Assembly (NCBI GenBank): GCA_026985075.1
Contig: JALSQX010000080.1
Span: 51,823 to 115,822 of the forward strand
Origin: Blastocatellia bacterium
GTDB taxonomy: Bacteria; Acidobacteriota; Blastocatellia; HR10; J050
Direction of reading: 5' to 3'
DNA length: 64,000 nt
In this document: in pieces, positions 8,302-17,746 of the stretch
Layout of the letters: the number at the start of each line of letters is the position of its first letter
Position numbering within the stretch: the stretch's first letter is position 1
Notes under the pieces: model-generated
Seen by the model: only the letters and a program-made list of their open reading frames with translations
Told to the model about the DNA's origin: nothing
The model's database searches: none
Translations under genes and position numbers: made by a program

Positions 8302-8610
8302 ATTTTTCCCTCCTCTAGTGAATGTCGTGATCTGAGATAATATAGGCACCATCATACCGACGACCTTCATCGGCTTCAGTGAACGCCATTACACAATCGC
8401 ACGTCCGCTTACGCTGTCTGAGGCAGGGCCCGGCTTGAGCCGTGACCGCCTTGACCTGAAGGAGCCCGTTGAATGAACTGGCGAGAATTCTCTCTCTCCA
8501 CCACCAAGCTCGATTCCCCACCCACAGCGTACGCTGCGTCACAGACAACGGCCCGGTGTCCCGAGCATACTCAGAGATGCGCACTTTAGAGCGCATAGGA
8601 GGATGGAGCG
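8302..8610. promoter_or_regulatory. Divergent promoter region with two palindromes
   Basis: This 309-base gap separates the AhpD/selenoprotein unit (minus) from a Crp/Fnr regulator (plus), so it must hold both promoters. Two dyads are seen: CAGCGTACGCTG at 8525-8536, and TGCGC/GCGCA with an eight-base centre at 8578-8595, just before the regulator's GGAGG. Neither matches the classical FNR or CRP consensus. They are candidates for an autoregulatory operator. Confidence 0.5.
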
Positions 8611-9306
8611 ATGAAGAGCTCATGGTATGTTCGGCAAATCAACATGCCTGGCTGCTTGGGAGACGATGAGGATCTCCGGGCGATCTCTGACATCACGCCG
8701 AAACGAGAGTATGAGGCCAGCGAGATCATCTATTATGGAGGTGATCACGCCGACGCACTGTACATCATTAAGCGAGGCCAAGTCACGCTGTCGGCTTTCT
8801 CATTGGAAGGAAAGGAAAAGATTCTGGAGATCCTCCACGAGGGAGATATCTTCGGTGAGATGTTCCTCGGCGAGGAGGAGCGCGGTCATCGGCAGGCCAA
8901 GGCGGTCACCAAAGTGACTCTTTGCATCATGACCCGGCGGGCCTTTCTGGAACTCGGTCGGCGAAAGCCACAAGCGGTCATGGATTTCATGAGCGTGTTC
9001 ATGAAGCGACTGCGTGACTTGCAGAAAGAGGTGGAAGATTTTGCCTTCACTACGGCTCGAGAGCGGTTCATCAAGCTTCTGGGTAAATTGTGCGACGAAT
9101 ACGAGACGACTAAAGAGCGCGATCCGCACACCTGCGTGGTGCGGTTCTCTCAAGATGAATTAGCCCATTTGTTGGGCCTCACCCGTGAGCGGGTCAATGC
9201 CTTGGTGCAGGAATTCAAACGCGAGGGACTCGTTCAATCTCACTACGGATACGTCACCGTCAATCGGAATCAGCTTCAGGAGTTCCTCGGCCGCTTTCAG
9301 TATTAA
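8611..9306 (+). CDS. Crp/Fnr family transcriptional regulator
   Basis: The 231-residue protein has a cyclic-nucleotide-binding-like beta roll at residues 20-125 (YYGGDHADALYIIKRGQVTL, ILHEGDIFGEMFLGEEE), a dimer helix at 125-160 and a winged helix at 165-228 (FSQDELAHLLGLTRERVNAL as recognition motif). The usual cAMP-contacting RxS in the PBC is not evident (GEMFLGEEERGHRQ), and there is no FNR-type Cys cluster; Cys residues at 15, 110 and 150 are scattered. The signal is therefore unknown. GGAGG lies before the ATG. It is divergent from the AhpD/selenoprotein operon, the common position for its regulator; that link is inference. Confidence 0.92.
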   Translation: MKSSWYVRQINMPGCLGDDEDLRAISDITPKREYEASEIIYYGGDHADALYIIKRGQVTLSAFSLEGKEKILEILHEGDIFGEMFLGEEERGHRQAKAVTKVTLCIMTRRAFLELGRRKPQAVMDFMSVFMKRLRDLQKEVEDFAFTTARERFIKLLGKLCDEYETTKERDPHTCVVRFSQDELAHLLGLTRERVNALVQEFKREGLVQSHYGYVTVNRNQLQEFLGRFQY

Positions 9307-9656
9307 TCCGATTCTCGGGAGGCCGCTTGCTCACGGCATGGAAATCTGCCTTCGCGTAACCAACCGGCTGACTCGTGTTCGATGAATCTCCCCCGTGATG
9401 TCCGGGGAATGACGATGCTGGGCGAGTGTTCGTCCGAGATCAGATGAGTCTCAGCGAGCGCCTCCGTTTGAGCGGCTGACACCGCCATATCGGCACCTTG
9501 CGAATTGGCTCCGATGAAAGCGGACCAAGATAGCGCACCGTCGCCCTCGGTCGTCCCCCCTGCCCGTTAATGATTACAGATCCTCTCTACGAGCATTTTC
9601 GAAGTCCCAGAGCCACCATAGAGTGGCATTCTTCCGATGAGGAATTCAAAGCCTGA
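9307..9656. other. Intergenic, nothing recognised
   Basis: There is a convergent gap between the Crp/Fnr gene and the zinc-ribbon gene. I see no coding frame with a ribosome site and no clear terminator. Confidence 0.5.
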
Positions 9657-9878
9657 TCATCGAAGAGACTCTCCATCAGTTAAACGCCGCCCAGAATCAT
9701 GAATGAAGGAGTGAATGAGTTGCTCAGCATCAAATTCATACCCACACTGGCGACATCGAGCGGTGGGCAAACAGCGACTGGCGTCTAAGTCACACCGCAG
9801 CTTGAGATCGAAATTCTTCGCCGAGCAGAATGGACATTCTGCCGTCAGAAGCACGCGTTGTATATCCTCGAGTGTCAT
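9657..9878 (-). CDS. Small zinc-ribbon protein
   Basis: This 73-residue protein carries two paired-Cys knuckles, CPFC near residue 15 and CRQCGYEF near residue 42, which together can hold one zinc ion. Acidic and aromatic residues surround the second pair. GGGAGG stands eight bases before the ATG, which argues that this short frame is real. It has no operon partner: the adjoining gaps are about 350 bases each. Its role could be nucleic-acid or protein binding; the sequence gives no more. Confidence 0.7.
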   Translation of the reverse strand: MTLEDIQRVLLTAECPFCSAKNFDLKLRCDLDASRCLPTARCRQCGYEFDAEQLIHSFIHDSGRRLTDGESLR

Positions 9879-10253
9879 TAATGTTTCCTCCCTGACTGAG
9901 TGAATGGACCCAAGCCATTAACCTCTCCCACCAATGAATGCAGGATGCAGCAGGGAAGTCTCCGGTGATCAGCACAGCCCCTTTCCAGGGAAATCGTCAA
10001 AATAATTGATTGCTCCCGCTGTGAATCCGCCCGTGGTTGGTTGATGCCTCGTTCCCATCACCACCAGCATATCCTCGATGGGCTGATAAAGAATATGAAC
10101 TCTTCCACAGTGAGGTGAATTCGGAGCTTCCCCCGATCACATTTCGGGGCCGCCAGGCTACTATACTGAACATGACTGACATTGATGCACTATTCGAAGA
10201 CCACCCCCATCTCATCCTTTGAGGAGAAGGCATGTTCCGTCTTTCATCGTCCT
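9879..10253. other. Intergenic, nothing recognised
   Basis: It lies between the DUF3179 gene (ends 10254) and the zinc-ribbon gene. Short frames on both strands use weak starts without ribosome sites, so I do not call them. Confidence 0.5.
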
Positions 10254-11375
10254 TCACCGATGGAGATGCGTGTTGGGGAACGCGGCAATCCAAGCAAACC
10301 AGTAGGCCGATCGTACCGGTAAAGGCTCTAATCGCTCACCGGCCAACGGACCATCGATGGCCCGACCGCCCAGATTCCACACGCTCCCGGTTTGCTCATC
10401 GATGATCCTTCCCATTCGAAGCTTGAATCGCAACAGACGCCCACCGATTTGGCGGCGATAGGCCGCTCCAGCCCCATGATGAGCGAATATCACTATAGCG
10501 AGATCGCCAATCGCGTCGTTGATGACGCGCAGGCGCCGACTCTCCAGAGAATAGGCATAAGCTCTCCCATTCACTTCCAACCCGAGAATTCTCGTCGCCG
10601 GTCGGAGCCGCGAATCAAGAAATACCCGTTGCGCTACCGGATAAGGTGCTCTTCGCTGTCGATTGAGCAAAAACCGATAGCGGTCACCATAAGCATCTCG
10701 ATCATAATCGATGGAGTACCCCGTTTCCGGAGAGAGAACGAAGCCATCCGGATAGAGCTTCCGCCACTCCTCCCAGGTGAGCATCATGGAGGCGAGTGGG
10801 CGCAACCGCTCTCCGGTGAGGGCACCAATGATGGCTCGACCGGACACTTGATACCACCACGAATAGGTCTGACGATCGTACAGCACCAAATTGGACTGGT
10901 AGAGGGCGCTGGTATTGCCGAACGTCAACACCCGATGGCCCACTCGACGACTGAATACGATGCCGCTCCGACACAGGGGACAATAGGTCACCAGAATGGG
11001 TTCACCGCCAACGATATCATTGATGACCTCATGAAGATTCAGGATGCGGATCGGATAGGCTTTGGCTTCTCGTCCTATCTGGACGCTGAGCACCCAATCG
11101 TCATGGCGCAAAAATCGGGCTTCTTTCACCGGAATGAATCGAGGATGATCGAGCGGGGGAATGCCATCGCGCACCCGATGAATGAGCTGAGGACTGGCTT
11201 TGCTGAGAGGAACCGGCGGGCGTCCGGGAATGAACGTGTCCAGGAACACCTCGTCGAGCGGAACGCTATGTCGGCTCATATCGGGCTGCTGAAGAAGAAT
11301 AGGGAGCAACGCGAACAGGAGCCAGAGGCCGAGACAGGTCATCCCTTCGGTTGAGTCGCTCTTCACCCTTGGCAT
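10254..11375 (-). CDS. DUF3179 domain-containing exported protein
   Basis: The 373-residue protein has an N-terminal hydrophobic segment (residues 13-30) that fits a signal anchor or signal peptide, then a DUF3179 domain over most of the length. Telling motifs are AYPIRILNLHEVINDIVGG, PILVTYCPLCRSGIVFSR and LTFGNTSALYQSNLVLYDRQT. The Cys pair in TYCPLC could bind metal or form a disulfide outside the cytoplasm. The family is widespread but has no agreed function. GGAGGGGAGG precedes the ATG. It stands alone, with gaps on both sides. Confidence 0.88.
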   Translation of the reverse strand: MPRVKSDSTEGMTCLGLWLLFALLPILLQQPDMSRHSVPLDEVFLDTFIPGRPPVPLSKASPQLIHRVRDGIPPLDHPRFIPVKEARFLRHDDWVLSVQIGREAKAYPIRILNLHEVINDIVGGEPILVTYCPLCRSGIVFSRRVGHRVLTFGNTSALYQSNLVLYDRQTYSWWYQVSGRAIIGALTGERLRPLASMMLTWEEWRKLYPDGFVLSPETGYSIDYDRDAYGDRYRFLLNRQRRAPYPVAQRVFLDSRLRPATRILGLEVNGRAYAYSLESRRLRVINDAIGDLAIVIFAHHGAGAAYRRQIGGRLLRFKLRMGRIIDEQTGSVWNLGGRAIDGPLAGERLEPLPVRSAYWFAWIAAFPNTHLHR

Positions 11376-11631
11376 CTCAAATCCTCCCCTCCATTGTAAT
11401 GGTCACATCGACGCACCTCCTGTTAAGTTGATCACGTTCCCGAAAAAGAAGTGAGCGTTCAGGCTCGCTCAATGTATGATCCCTCTCTGAAGACAACCGA
11501 GGGCGAAGAATCTCCATCTCTCGGCGAGCTTCTCATCAGCTCCTCGACCTCGTGTCTTCGGTAGTCACGATAACAGTCTTAACCTCATTCATGCGATATC
11601 TTAATGAAGGCGCCAAGGGAGAATAGTTGAT
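11376..11631. other. Start of a 950-base low-coding region
   Basis: Between the DUF3179 and radical SAM genes (11376-12324) no intact gene is convincing. The one interpretable part is the remnant at 11632-11850. On the minus strand near 11840-11950 a hydrophobic signal-peptide-like stretch (MIIGCLVLSGFLLINLTAGA) ends at a stop two codons later, which may be another fragment. Confidence 0.45.
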
Positions 11632-11850
11632 ATGATCAGGACGAGACGACTGACACGAGTAACTACGGTGTGGGCGATCATGGGCGTCATCCCCGCAGCC
11701 CTTCATCCCCCAAGCGCATCCTGGGCATCGAGATCCTCTATCCAGCAACCAACATCACAGAGTGGGGAGGTCAAACTCGGCGCCAATTTGGTGAACACAT
11801 TTGTGACAGTCAGAGACCAGGCCGAATTGGCCCCGGATCATCGCTGTTGA
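11632..11850 (+). pseudogene. Remnant of a VWFA-type exported protein (N-terminus only)
   Basis: The 72-codon frame begins with a basic, hydrophobic signal-like segment, then SQSGEVKLGANLVNTFVTVRDQ, then stops at 11850. That middle piece matches the opening strand of the VWFA-related acidobacterial family, which typically reads 'xVxLxVNLVTVPVTVxD'; compare VRLDVNLVTVPVTVMD in the intact gene at 37657. A GGGAG site precedes the ATG, as expected of a once-working gene. No downstream VWA domain is visible in any frame, so this looks like a truncated relic; a short functional gene cannot be excluded. Confidence 0.45.
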
Positions 11851-12324
11851 GCTCCTGCTGTCAGATTGATGAGCAAGAAACCCGAGAGCACCAAACAGCC
11901 GATGATCATACTCGTTCTCCTGTTGAGATGGCTTCGATTTATCATAATTTTTAACAATGGAGTGGAAGCACCTGCATCGTACGCGACTCGGCCAACCGTC
12001 CCCATATATCTTGAGACAGGACCGGCCAAGTTGCATGATGAGAGTTGGTTTTGGTATTGACCTGTGCACCTCAATGGTGATTGGTCTCCCCCGTCGAGAC
12101 GGGAGCAAATACACCCTTCACAAGAGAGCGAGGGAAATCCTAGCAAGCCAATTCCGCGAACTCGAGGGGGCCTTATCGAGCAGATGTGACCAGTGCCTCG
12201 ACTCACTCCCCTGCCTGTTTAACAGGGGATAAATGAGGTGAACTCGCGACCTCAAGTTCGATGATCATGTCGCATAAAAATTCTCTCGAGAGCGAATTCT
12301 CCGACCATTCCTGGGCACATGGCA

Positions 12325-13782
12325 TTAGGAGTTGACCCCTTCCCTCAACTGCTCAGTGATGGCGTTCCCCCTCGTGGTGGCGAGAGTCATAGCAGAAGCT
12401 GAGTGATCGGGCTGCAGGGAGGCCTCAGTGGTCATCACCCGATGATTCAAGCCATTATTGAGGCCGTATGATAGCGCCCAATTGATGCCCAAGTTGATCG
12501 TCCAGAGAACGAGACGGCGCTTGTTGAGGGGCCACCCTCCCAACCGCCGATAAATCGAACGAGGACGATAGAACATCTTCCAGGCGCGACGGTAGACCTG
12601 CTCAACTTCGTGCCGGGCGAGGCGTGCGGGTTCGAAGACCAGATTCCCATAGGTATAATCGGTCCAATCGTGATTGAAGATGCGATCCTGAGCCAGCAAC
12701 TCTTCTCGCAATCGTGTTCCGGGCAATGGAGTCATGATACTGAATTGGGCGAATTCCAGTTGAGCTTCGATGGCCAACTCGACCGTTTTCTCGATAGTTT
12801 CCACCGTATCGGTCTCCAAACCGACGATGAACGATCCCCAGACGGCGATTCCATGTTCGCGGATACGACGAATGGCGGCGAGCATCTTCTCGGGCGCCGC
12901 ATTACACCCGCCCAGTTTCCGGAATTCCGGACTCAAGAAGCTCTCCAACCCAATGAACAGAAACTTACATCCGCTCTCTTCGGCCAACCGAAGCATCTCT
13001 TCGTCGCGAGCGATGTTGATCGTCGCCTGTGAACCCCACTTGATTTTCAAGGGGATGAGCGCCTTCATCAACGCGCGAGCATGTTTAGGATGGCCATTGA
13101 TGATATCATCGACGAAGAAAAGCTTCTTGGCTCCCGTGGCTTCAATCTCGGCGACGACATCCTCGATGGGACGGACGCGGAATTTCTGCCCGTTGATCGC
13201 CGTCACCGAACAAAAGTTGCAATCGAACGGGCACCCTCGCGAGGTTTGAATAGTATAGGGGACGAGATATTTCTCCCGTCGAATCAAATCCCAGCGCGGC
13301 AGTGGGTGATGTTCCATCGGTGGCAGGCGTCGAGGGCGATAGAGGCGCTGGAGACGCCCTCGACGAAAATCGTCGATGATCTCCGGCCACGTCTCGTCCG
13401 CTTCTCCGATGGCCACGGCATCGCAATGGTGGAGCGCTTCCTCGGGCAACACGGTGGGATGGTTCCCCCCCATGACGACGGTACTTCCTCGCGCGCGAAA
13501 GCGATCGGCGATCTGATAGGCGACATTGGCATTTCCGGTGAGGCTGGTGATCCCGACCAGGTCCGCCTCCACAGTGTCGTCGATGGGCTCGACGCATCCA
13601 TCCATGATCTTCACTTCCACATCCGATGGCGTGTAAGCGGCCAATAGCGCGAGATTCAGAGGCGGGAACAGACTAGTGGCCTCGAAATTCAGGTGCTTCC
13701 TCATGAATGGGAACCGCCCGAGGATCTTGGGAACATGGTAACCGTTAAACACGTTGCTGGGATTGATCAACAGTACTTTCAT
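12325..13782 (-). CDS. B12-binding radical SAM enzyme
   Basis: The 485-residue protein opens with a cobalamin-binding domain of the Rossmann type (residues 1-140; VLLINPS, VVMGGNHPTVLPEE). A radical SAM domain follows at 170-380 with the [4Fe-4S] motif CPFDCNFC. GLESF, VGLETDT and MTPLPGTRL are typical of the BchE/hopanoid-methylase branch of class B enzymes. The substrate cannot be assigned; lipid or hopanoid methylation is only one possibility. The ATG at 13782 sits five bases after GGAGGAG, so the reading from 13797 is rejected. The last 40 residues are Ala/Thr-rich and look disordered. It stands alone. Confidence 0.88.
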   Translation of the reverse strand: MKVLLINPSNVFNGYHVPKILGRFPFMRKHLNFEATSLFPPLNLALLAAYTPSDVEVKIMDGCVEPIDDTVEADLVGITSLTGNANVAYQIADRFRARGSTVVMGGNHPTVLPEEALHHCDAVAIGEADETWPEIIDDFRRGRLQRLYRPRRLPPMEHHPLPRWDLIRREKYLVPYTIQTSRGCPFDCNFCSVTAINGQKFRVRPIEDVVAEIEATGAKKLFFVDDIINGHPKHARALMKALIPLKIKWGSQATINIARDEEMLRLAEESGCKFLFIGLESFLSPEFRKLGGCNAAPEKMLAAIRRIREHGIAVWGSFIVGLETDTVETIEKTVELAIEAQLEFAQFSIMTPLPGTRLREELLAQDRIFNHDWTDYTYGNLVFEPARLARHEVEQVYRRAWKMFYRPRSIYRRLGGWPLNKRRLVLWTINLGINWALSYGLNNGLNHRVMTTEASLQPDHSASAMTLATTRGNAITEQLREGVNS

Positions 13783-14191
13783 TCGGTCTCCTCCCATCGA
13801 GTGGTGGCCGTACTATATCACTCCCCTTTTTCAACCGCAAGGCCGACGACATGGAGTCCCCCTCCGGGAGGTCGGAAAGCGGGTCGTCTTCATTGGGACG
13901 ACGCCAATGCCTACATCGGGCCCGATGCTCTGCACAGTGGTATCGAACTCGGCGAAAGTTCCCCTGCTCAGGGTGCGCTGCCAAGGAAGCCACCCCGTCC
14001 CAAACCCGCGTGAGGCTGTTATGGCTTCCCCGCCATCGGTTGACCATCGCATGTGATAATTTTGCCCACAGTCCATCCAACGGCTCTATTGTGTCGCCAG
14101 TCGTTCGTCTCGACACCTGAGAAGCGAAGCGCCGGGCGGGAGCGATGCGCGTCGGACATCTCTCTCACCCAGCGCCGATGCCCATCGGGCG
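13783..14191. other. Intergenic, nothing recognised
   Basis: A 409-base gap separates the TonB receptor and the radical SAM gene, both minus strand. No gene or clear terminator seen; the radical SAM promoter should lie at its right side. Confidence 0.45.
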
Positions 14192-17100
14192 TCAGAATGA
14201 GATGCTCAATCCAACCTGGACTGCCCGCGAGAGTCCTTGGGAAAAACTGCCCGAGCCCAACCCGAGCTTGTTGCTTCGCGTCCCGCGCACGGTTCCGTTG
14301 ATCTGTCCAGGCGAGCCACCGAGTATCCCGCTGAGCTGTCCGAAATTGGCCACGTTGAACACGTTGAAGACTTCGACGAACGGCTCAATATCGATGCGCT
14401 CTCCGTACAGGAACGTTTTCTTGGAGATGCGCAGGTCGGTGGTGATGAACGAATCATTCTCCACCTGATTCGATGGTGCCAGGGGAATCGGTTGGATGAC
14501 GAACCCCAGTGCCCGCAACTGGTCGGCGGTGAACACGCCAGCCTGAACGAGCGCTCGAGCCGCTGGCGTCAGCGTGCCGGCAAAGCTACTATTGAAAACC
14601 GTGAGGCGCTCGTTCAGCTCACCGCCATCTTGAATATCGCGCCCGAATGAACCACGTTCGGCGCCGGGCAGGATGTCACTCGTCGTTCCGTCACCATCCA
14701 GATCGGTGAAGAAGATCTCATTAGCTGATCCGGCGCGTCCGAATTGAGGAAGCAGCGGCGTCGTGGGCCGCGCCGTGTTCACCCGCCAGATACTGGCCAA
14801 CGTGAAACCATGCGGTAACTCGATGATGGAGTTGATGGTCAACTGATGGGTTCGATCCAATGCCGATGGCCCTTTGGCTCGTGGATTGAGGAAGTCATCG
14901 TTGAACGCCGTCCCGGTGATGAAATCCTGATCGCCGACGATGGCGTTGAATCGGGACAGCGCATAGGACACCTGCAGGAACAGACTCTTCACGTAGGGAG
15001 CGGGATTGGTGAAATTGCCGGTGAGTTGAAATTGAAGGGCGTTATACTCGGAGATCCCCGAGGTCAGAATGACATCGATGTCACTGTAATCGGGGAATTC
15101 TCCGGCGAAGGCGTTCCCCAACCCGCTGAACAGACCGAACGATTCCCCGGCCGCAATGGCTTGATCAACGCCGGCCAGGCCGGGCGCGAATCCCGCGGCC
15201 ATCAGTTGCGCATCTCGAAGAGCAGCGGCCGTGGCCGCATTGAGGGTATCGGCGGCGAATGTTCGGTTGAAATCGCGAACCACGTTGGTGTGGACGGCGC
15301 GGTTGCGGATGTAATCGACCGAAACGACCACTCCAGGGCGAATTTCCTGTTGAACGCCCACATTGACCTGGAAGGCGTAGGGTGTAGAGAACTCCTGATT
15401 GAAAATCGGTCCCGCCGCCGTCGTCTTGGACGCTTCCAACAATGAAGGGGCGCTGGGATCAAGTGGTATGCTCCGCGATACCTGCTGGAACAACTGCTGA
15501 AGCAAGCCAATCTCATCGATGACCTCGCCGAGCGGCCGACCCAGCAGATCATTGACGTTGATCGTGGAGACCGGCTGTCCATTGGCGGCGAGCAGTCGAC
15601 CTTGCTCATCGAGGCTATCGAATGGGGGCACGGCCACGGCAAATCCCAAGCCCACCGGCAGCCGATCGGTGCGATCGAAGATGGCATTGTTGAAGATCTG
15701 CGTCTCATAGAAAATGCCCGCTCCACCACGAATGACCGTCTTACCCGTGCCGAACGGGTCCCAGGCAATGCCCAACTGAGGCCCGAAGTTATTATGATCG
15801 CTGCGGGTGGGACGAGACTGCCCGCGCCCGACGAGGAACTCCAGATCCCGCGCCCCGGGCAAATCGTCGTTGACCTGACCGGTATCCAGCTCGTAGCGCA
15901 CGCCATAATTGATGGTGAGATTGGGACGCGCGCGCCAGCTATCGCCTACATACCAGGCATACCGCGTATTGTTGATCCCTCCCATGGAGCGCTCGTTATT
16001 GGCGATCTCGGTGAATGAGCCCTGCCCATTGCCGAAAATGATGAAACTGATCGGATACTGGAGGGGATCCAGGGGATCATCGCCCCGGGCGATGATCTGC
16101 TCGCGAATATCCTGGCTGAAACTTCCCCGCACTTCCGGACCAACTCCGAAGAAACTGGCAAAGAGATTGACCCGGGTGTACTTGACCTCAGCTCCACTCC
16201 GGATTGTATGACTCCCTCGCGTGTAGGTGAGGTCGTATTTCCACTGATCATCGGTCTGGAAGGTCATTTGCGGCGCCAGACGATTGGGCCCGGTGAACAA
16301 CTCCCGTCGGCCATTGAGGGCGATGGACACGGGGACACCATTAGAGGCGAAGAATTCCGGAAGACCGAGCGTAGCGGGAACGATCTGATTGTCGAAACTG
16401 GTGCGCCCATAACGGAAAGAATGCGTCATCTGACCGGTGGTGGCGTCGGCGCCGATGGCGATGACGTTGGTGTTGTTATCGTTCACGAATGGCGCGCAGC
16501 AGGTGGCCGCTCCACCGAAACCGGTGGCCGCATCGTTGGAGTCATGAGTGAAACGGCCAAACAGTCGTAGACGATCGGTCACTTGCCAGTCGAGCCGAAA
16601 AAGCCCCTCATTCTCATTAAACGGAGTGGAGACCGCTCGCGAGAAGTTGGGGAAGTTGGTCGGTCGGGTGAACGTGGTTCCATCCTGATTGGTCTTCTCG
16701 AAGTTGGCGAAGAAGAACAAGCGATCGGGTATGAATGGACCGCCGAAGCGAAATCCCGCCTGCTCACGATCGAATTCCGCCCCCTTCAGTTGGGCATCGA
16801 TGGTGGGGTCGCCGGTCAGCGTGGATGGGTTGGCCGCAATCTCCTCGTCCCGGTAGAAGACGAAACCACGCCCGTGAAACTCGTTCGAACCGCTTCTGGT
16901 GATGATGTTCACCGACCCCGATGACGTCAAACTGGTCGAGAGATCGAGCGTGGACTGACTGAGCTGGAACTCCTGAAGCGCATCTTGCGAGATGTTCTGG
17001 GTGGTCGTTCCCACCGTCTCGTCCGAGATATCCAGCCCATCGATCTGGATGCGGGTGACGCGACCAGTTCGCCCCCCGATAGAAATTCCCGTGAATTGAT

Positions 17101-17647
17101 TTTTGGTGGGATCGAACGTCCCGCCGTCGACGATCTGGACGCCCGGTTCCAGTTGCGCCAGATCCAAGAAGTTGCGACCGTTCAATGGAAGCTCATCGAT
17201 CTGCCGGGCAACCACGACGCCCTCGACGGTGGCCGTCGTGGTGTTAACCTGCACTTCAGCTTCGGCCTCCACAGTGACCACTTCAGTCGGGGAGCCCACC
17301 TCCAGACTGACATCTCCGGGAACGACTTCGCCGACTTTGACCACGACCTGGCGCACCGCCGCTTTGAACCCGGGCGCTTCGACTTTGACTTCAAATCGCC
17401 CCGGCTGAAGCGCCGAAAAGAAGTACTTGCCGCCCCCGCCCGTCGTGGTCATCAACACCCGACCGGTTCGCCCTTCGGTGATGGAGACGGTCGCACCAGG
17501 GATGACGGCCCCAACGGGGTCGGTGACGATTCCTTCAATGCTCCCTGTTGACACTTGAGCATTTGTACCCTCCGGCATAGCAAAGATGGCCGCCACCAGT
17601 AATGCGACAGCGACGACCAACCACCTTGACGTCGAACAGCCTGTCAT
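14192..17647 (-). CDS. Oar-like TonB-dependent receptor with N-terminal carboxypeptidase-regulatory-like domain
   Basis: This is a 1151-residue outer-membrane protein. A signal peptide (residues 1-31) is followed by an Ig-like CarboxypepD_reg domain at 33-120 (GSIEGIVTDPVGAVIPGATV). The plug is at about 125-260 (LPLNGRNFLDLAQLEPGVQ, GGRTGRVTRIQIDGLDISDE, SGSVNIITRSGSNEFHG) and a long beta barrel runs to the end, finishing in the aromatic VGLSISF typical of BamA-assembled barrels. Such Oar-type receptors are expanded in Acidobacteriota. The cargo is unknown. GGAGGAG precedes the ATG. A near-consensus sigma-54 promoter lies 84 bases upstream, and a bEBP-like gene lies 350 bases upstream, so nitrogen, carbon or stress-linked control is possible. 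Confidence 0.93.
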   Translation of the reverse strand: MTGCSTSRWLVVAVALLVAAIFAMPEGTNAQVSTGSIEGIVTDPVGAVIPGATVSITEGRTGRVLMTTTGGGGKYFFSALQPGRFEVKVEAPGFKAAVRQVVVKVGEVVPGDVSLEVGSPTEVVTVEAEAEVQVNTTTATVEGVVVARQIDELPLNGRNFLDLAQLEPGVQIVDGGTFDPTKNQFTGISIGGRTGRVTRIQIDGLDISDETVGTTTQNISQDALQEFQLSQSTLDLSTSLTSSGSVNIITRSGSNEFHGRGFVFYRDEEIAANPSTLTGDPTIDAQLKGAEFDREQAGFRFGGPFIPDRLFFFANFEKTNQDGTTFTRPTNFPNFSRAVSTPFNENEGLFRLDWQVTDRLRLFGRFTHDSNDAATGFGGAATCCAPFVNDNNTNVIAIGADATTGQMTHSFRYGRTSFDNQIVPATLGLPEFFASNGVPVSIALNGRRELFTGPNRLAPQMTFQTDDQWKYDLTYTRGSHTIRSGAEVKYTRVNLFASFFGVGPEVRGSFSQDIREQIIARGDDPLDPLQYPISFIIFGNGQGSFTEIANNERSMGGINNTRYAWYVGDSWRARPNLTINYGVRYELDTGQVNDDLPGARDLEFLVGRGQSRPTRSDHNNFGPQLGIAWDPFGTGKTVIRGGAGIFYETQIFNNAIFDRTDRLPVGLGFAVAVPPFDSLDEQGRLLAANGQPVSTINVNDLLGRPLGEVIDEIGLLQQLFQQVSRSIPLDPSAPSLLEASKTTAAGPIFNQEFSTPYAFQVNVGVQQEIRPGVVVSVDYIRNRAVHTNVVRDFNRTFAADTLNAATAAALRDAQLMAAGFAPGLAGVDQAIAAGESFGLFSGLGNAFAGEFPDYSDIDVILTSGISEYNALQFQLTGNFTNPAPYVKSLFLQVSYALSRFNAIVGDQDFITGTAFNDDFLNPRAKGPSALDRTHQLTINSIIELPHGFTLASIWRVNTARPTTPLLPQFGRAGSANEIFFTDLDGDGTTSDILPGAERGSFGRDIQDGGELNERLTVFNSSFAGTLTPAARALVQAGVFTADQLRALGFVIQPIPLAPSNQVENDSFITTDLRISKKTFLYGERIDIEPFVEVFNVFNVANFGQLSGILGGSPGQINGTVRGTRSNKLGLGSGSFSQGLSRAVQVGLSISF

Positions 17648-17730
17648 AGTGTTTTCTCCTCCTGCAGATATTTACCATCGTGAGTTCCTCAGCTGGGATG
17701 ACTCGCCGGCCTCTTTGAAAGAAACAAATG

Positions 17731-17746
17731 TGCAAATGCCGTGCCG
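17731..17746 (-). promoter_or_regulatory. Sigma-54 (-24/-12) promoter for the TonB-dependent receptor
   Basis: The minus strand reads CGGCACGGCATTTGCA. The sigma-54 consensus is TGGCACG-N4-TTGCW, so 11 of 12 fixed positions match, and the spacing between the GG and GC doublets is exact. Transcription would start near 17720, giving a leader of about 73 bases before the ATG at 17647. Confidence 0.7.

Noticed and set aside
10037..10222. 61-residue plus-strand frame upstream of 10254
   Set aside because: Starts at TTG without a ribosome site; short and unsupported.
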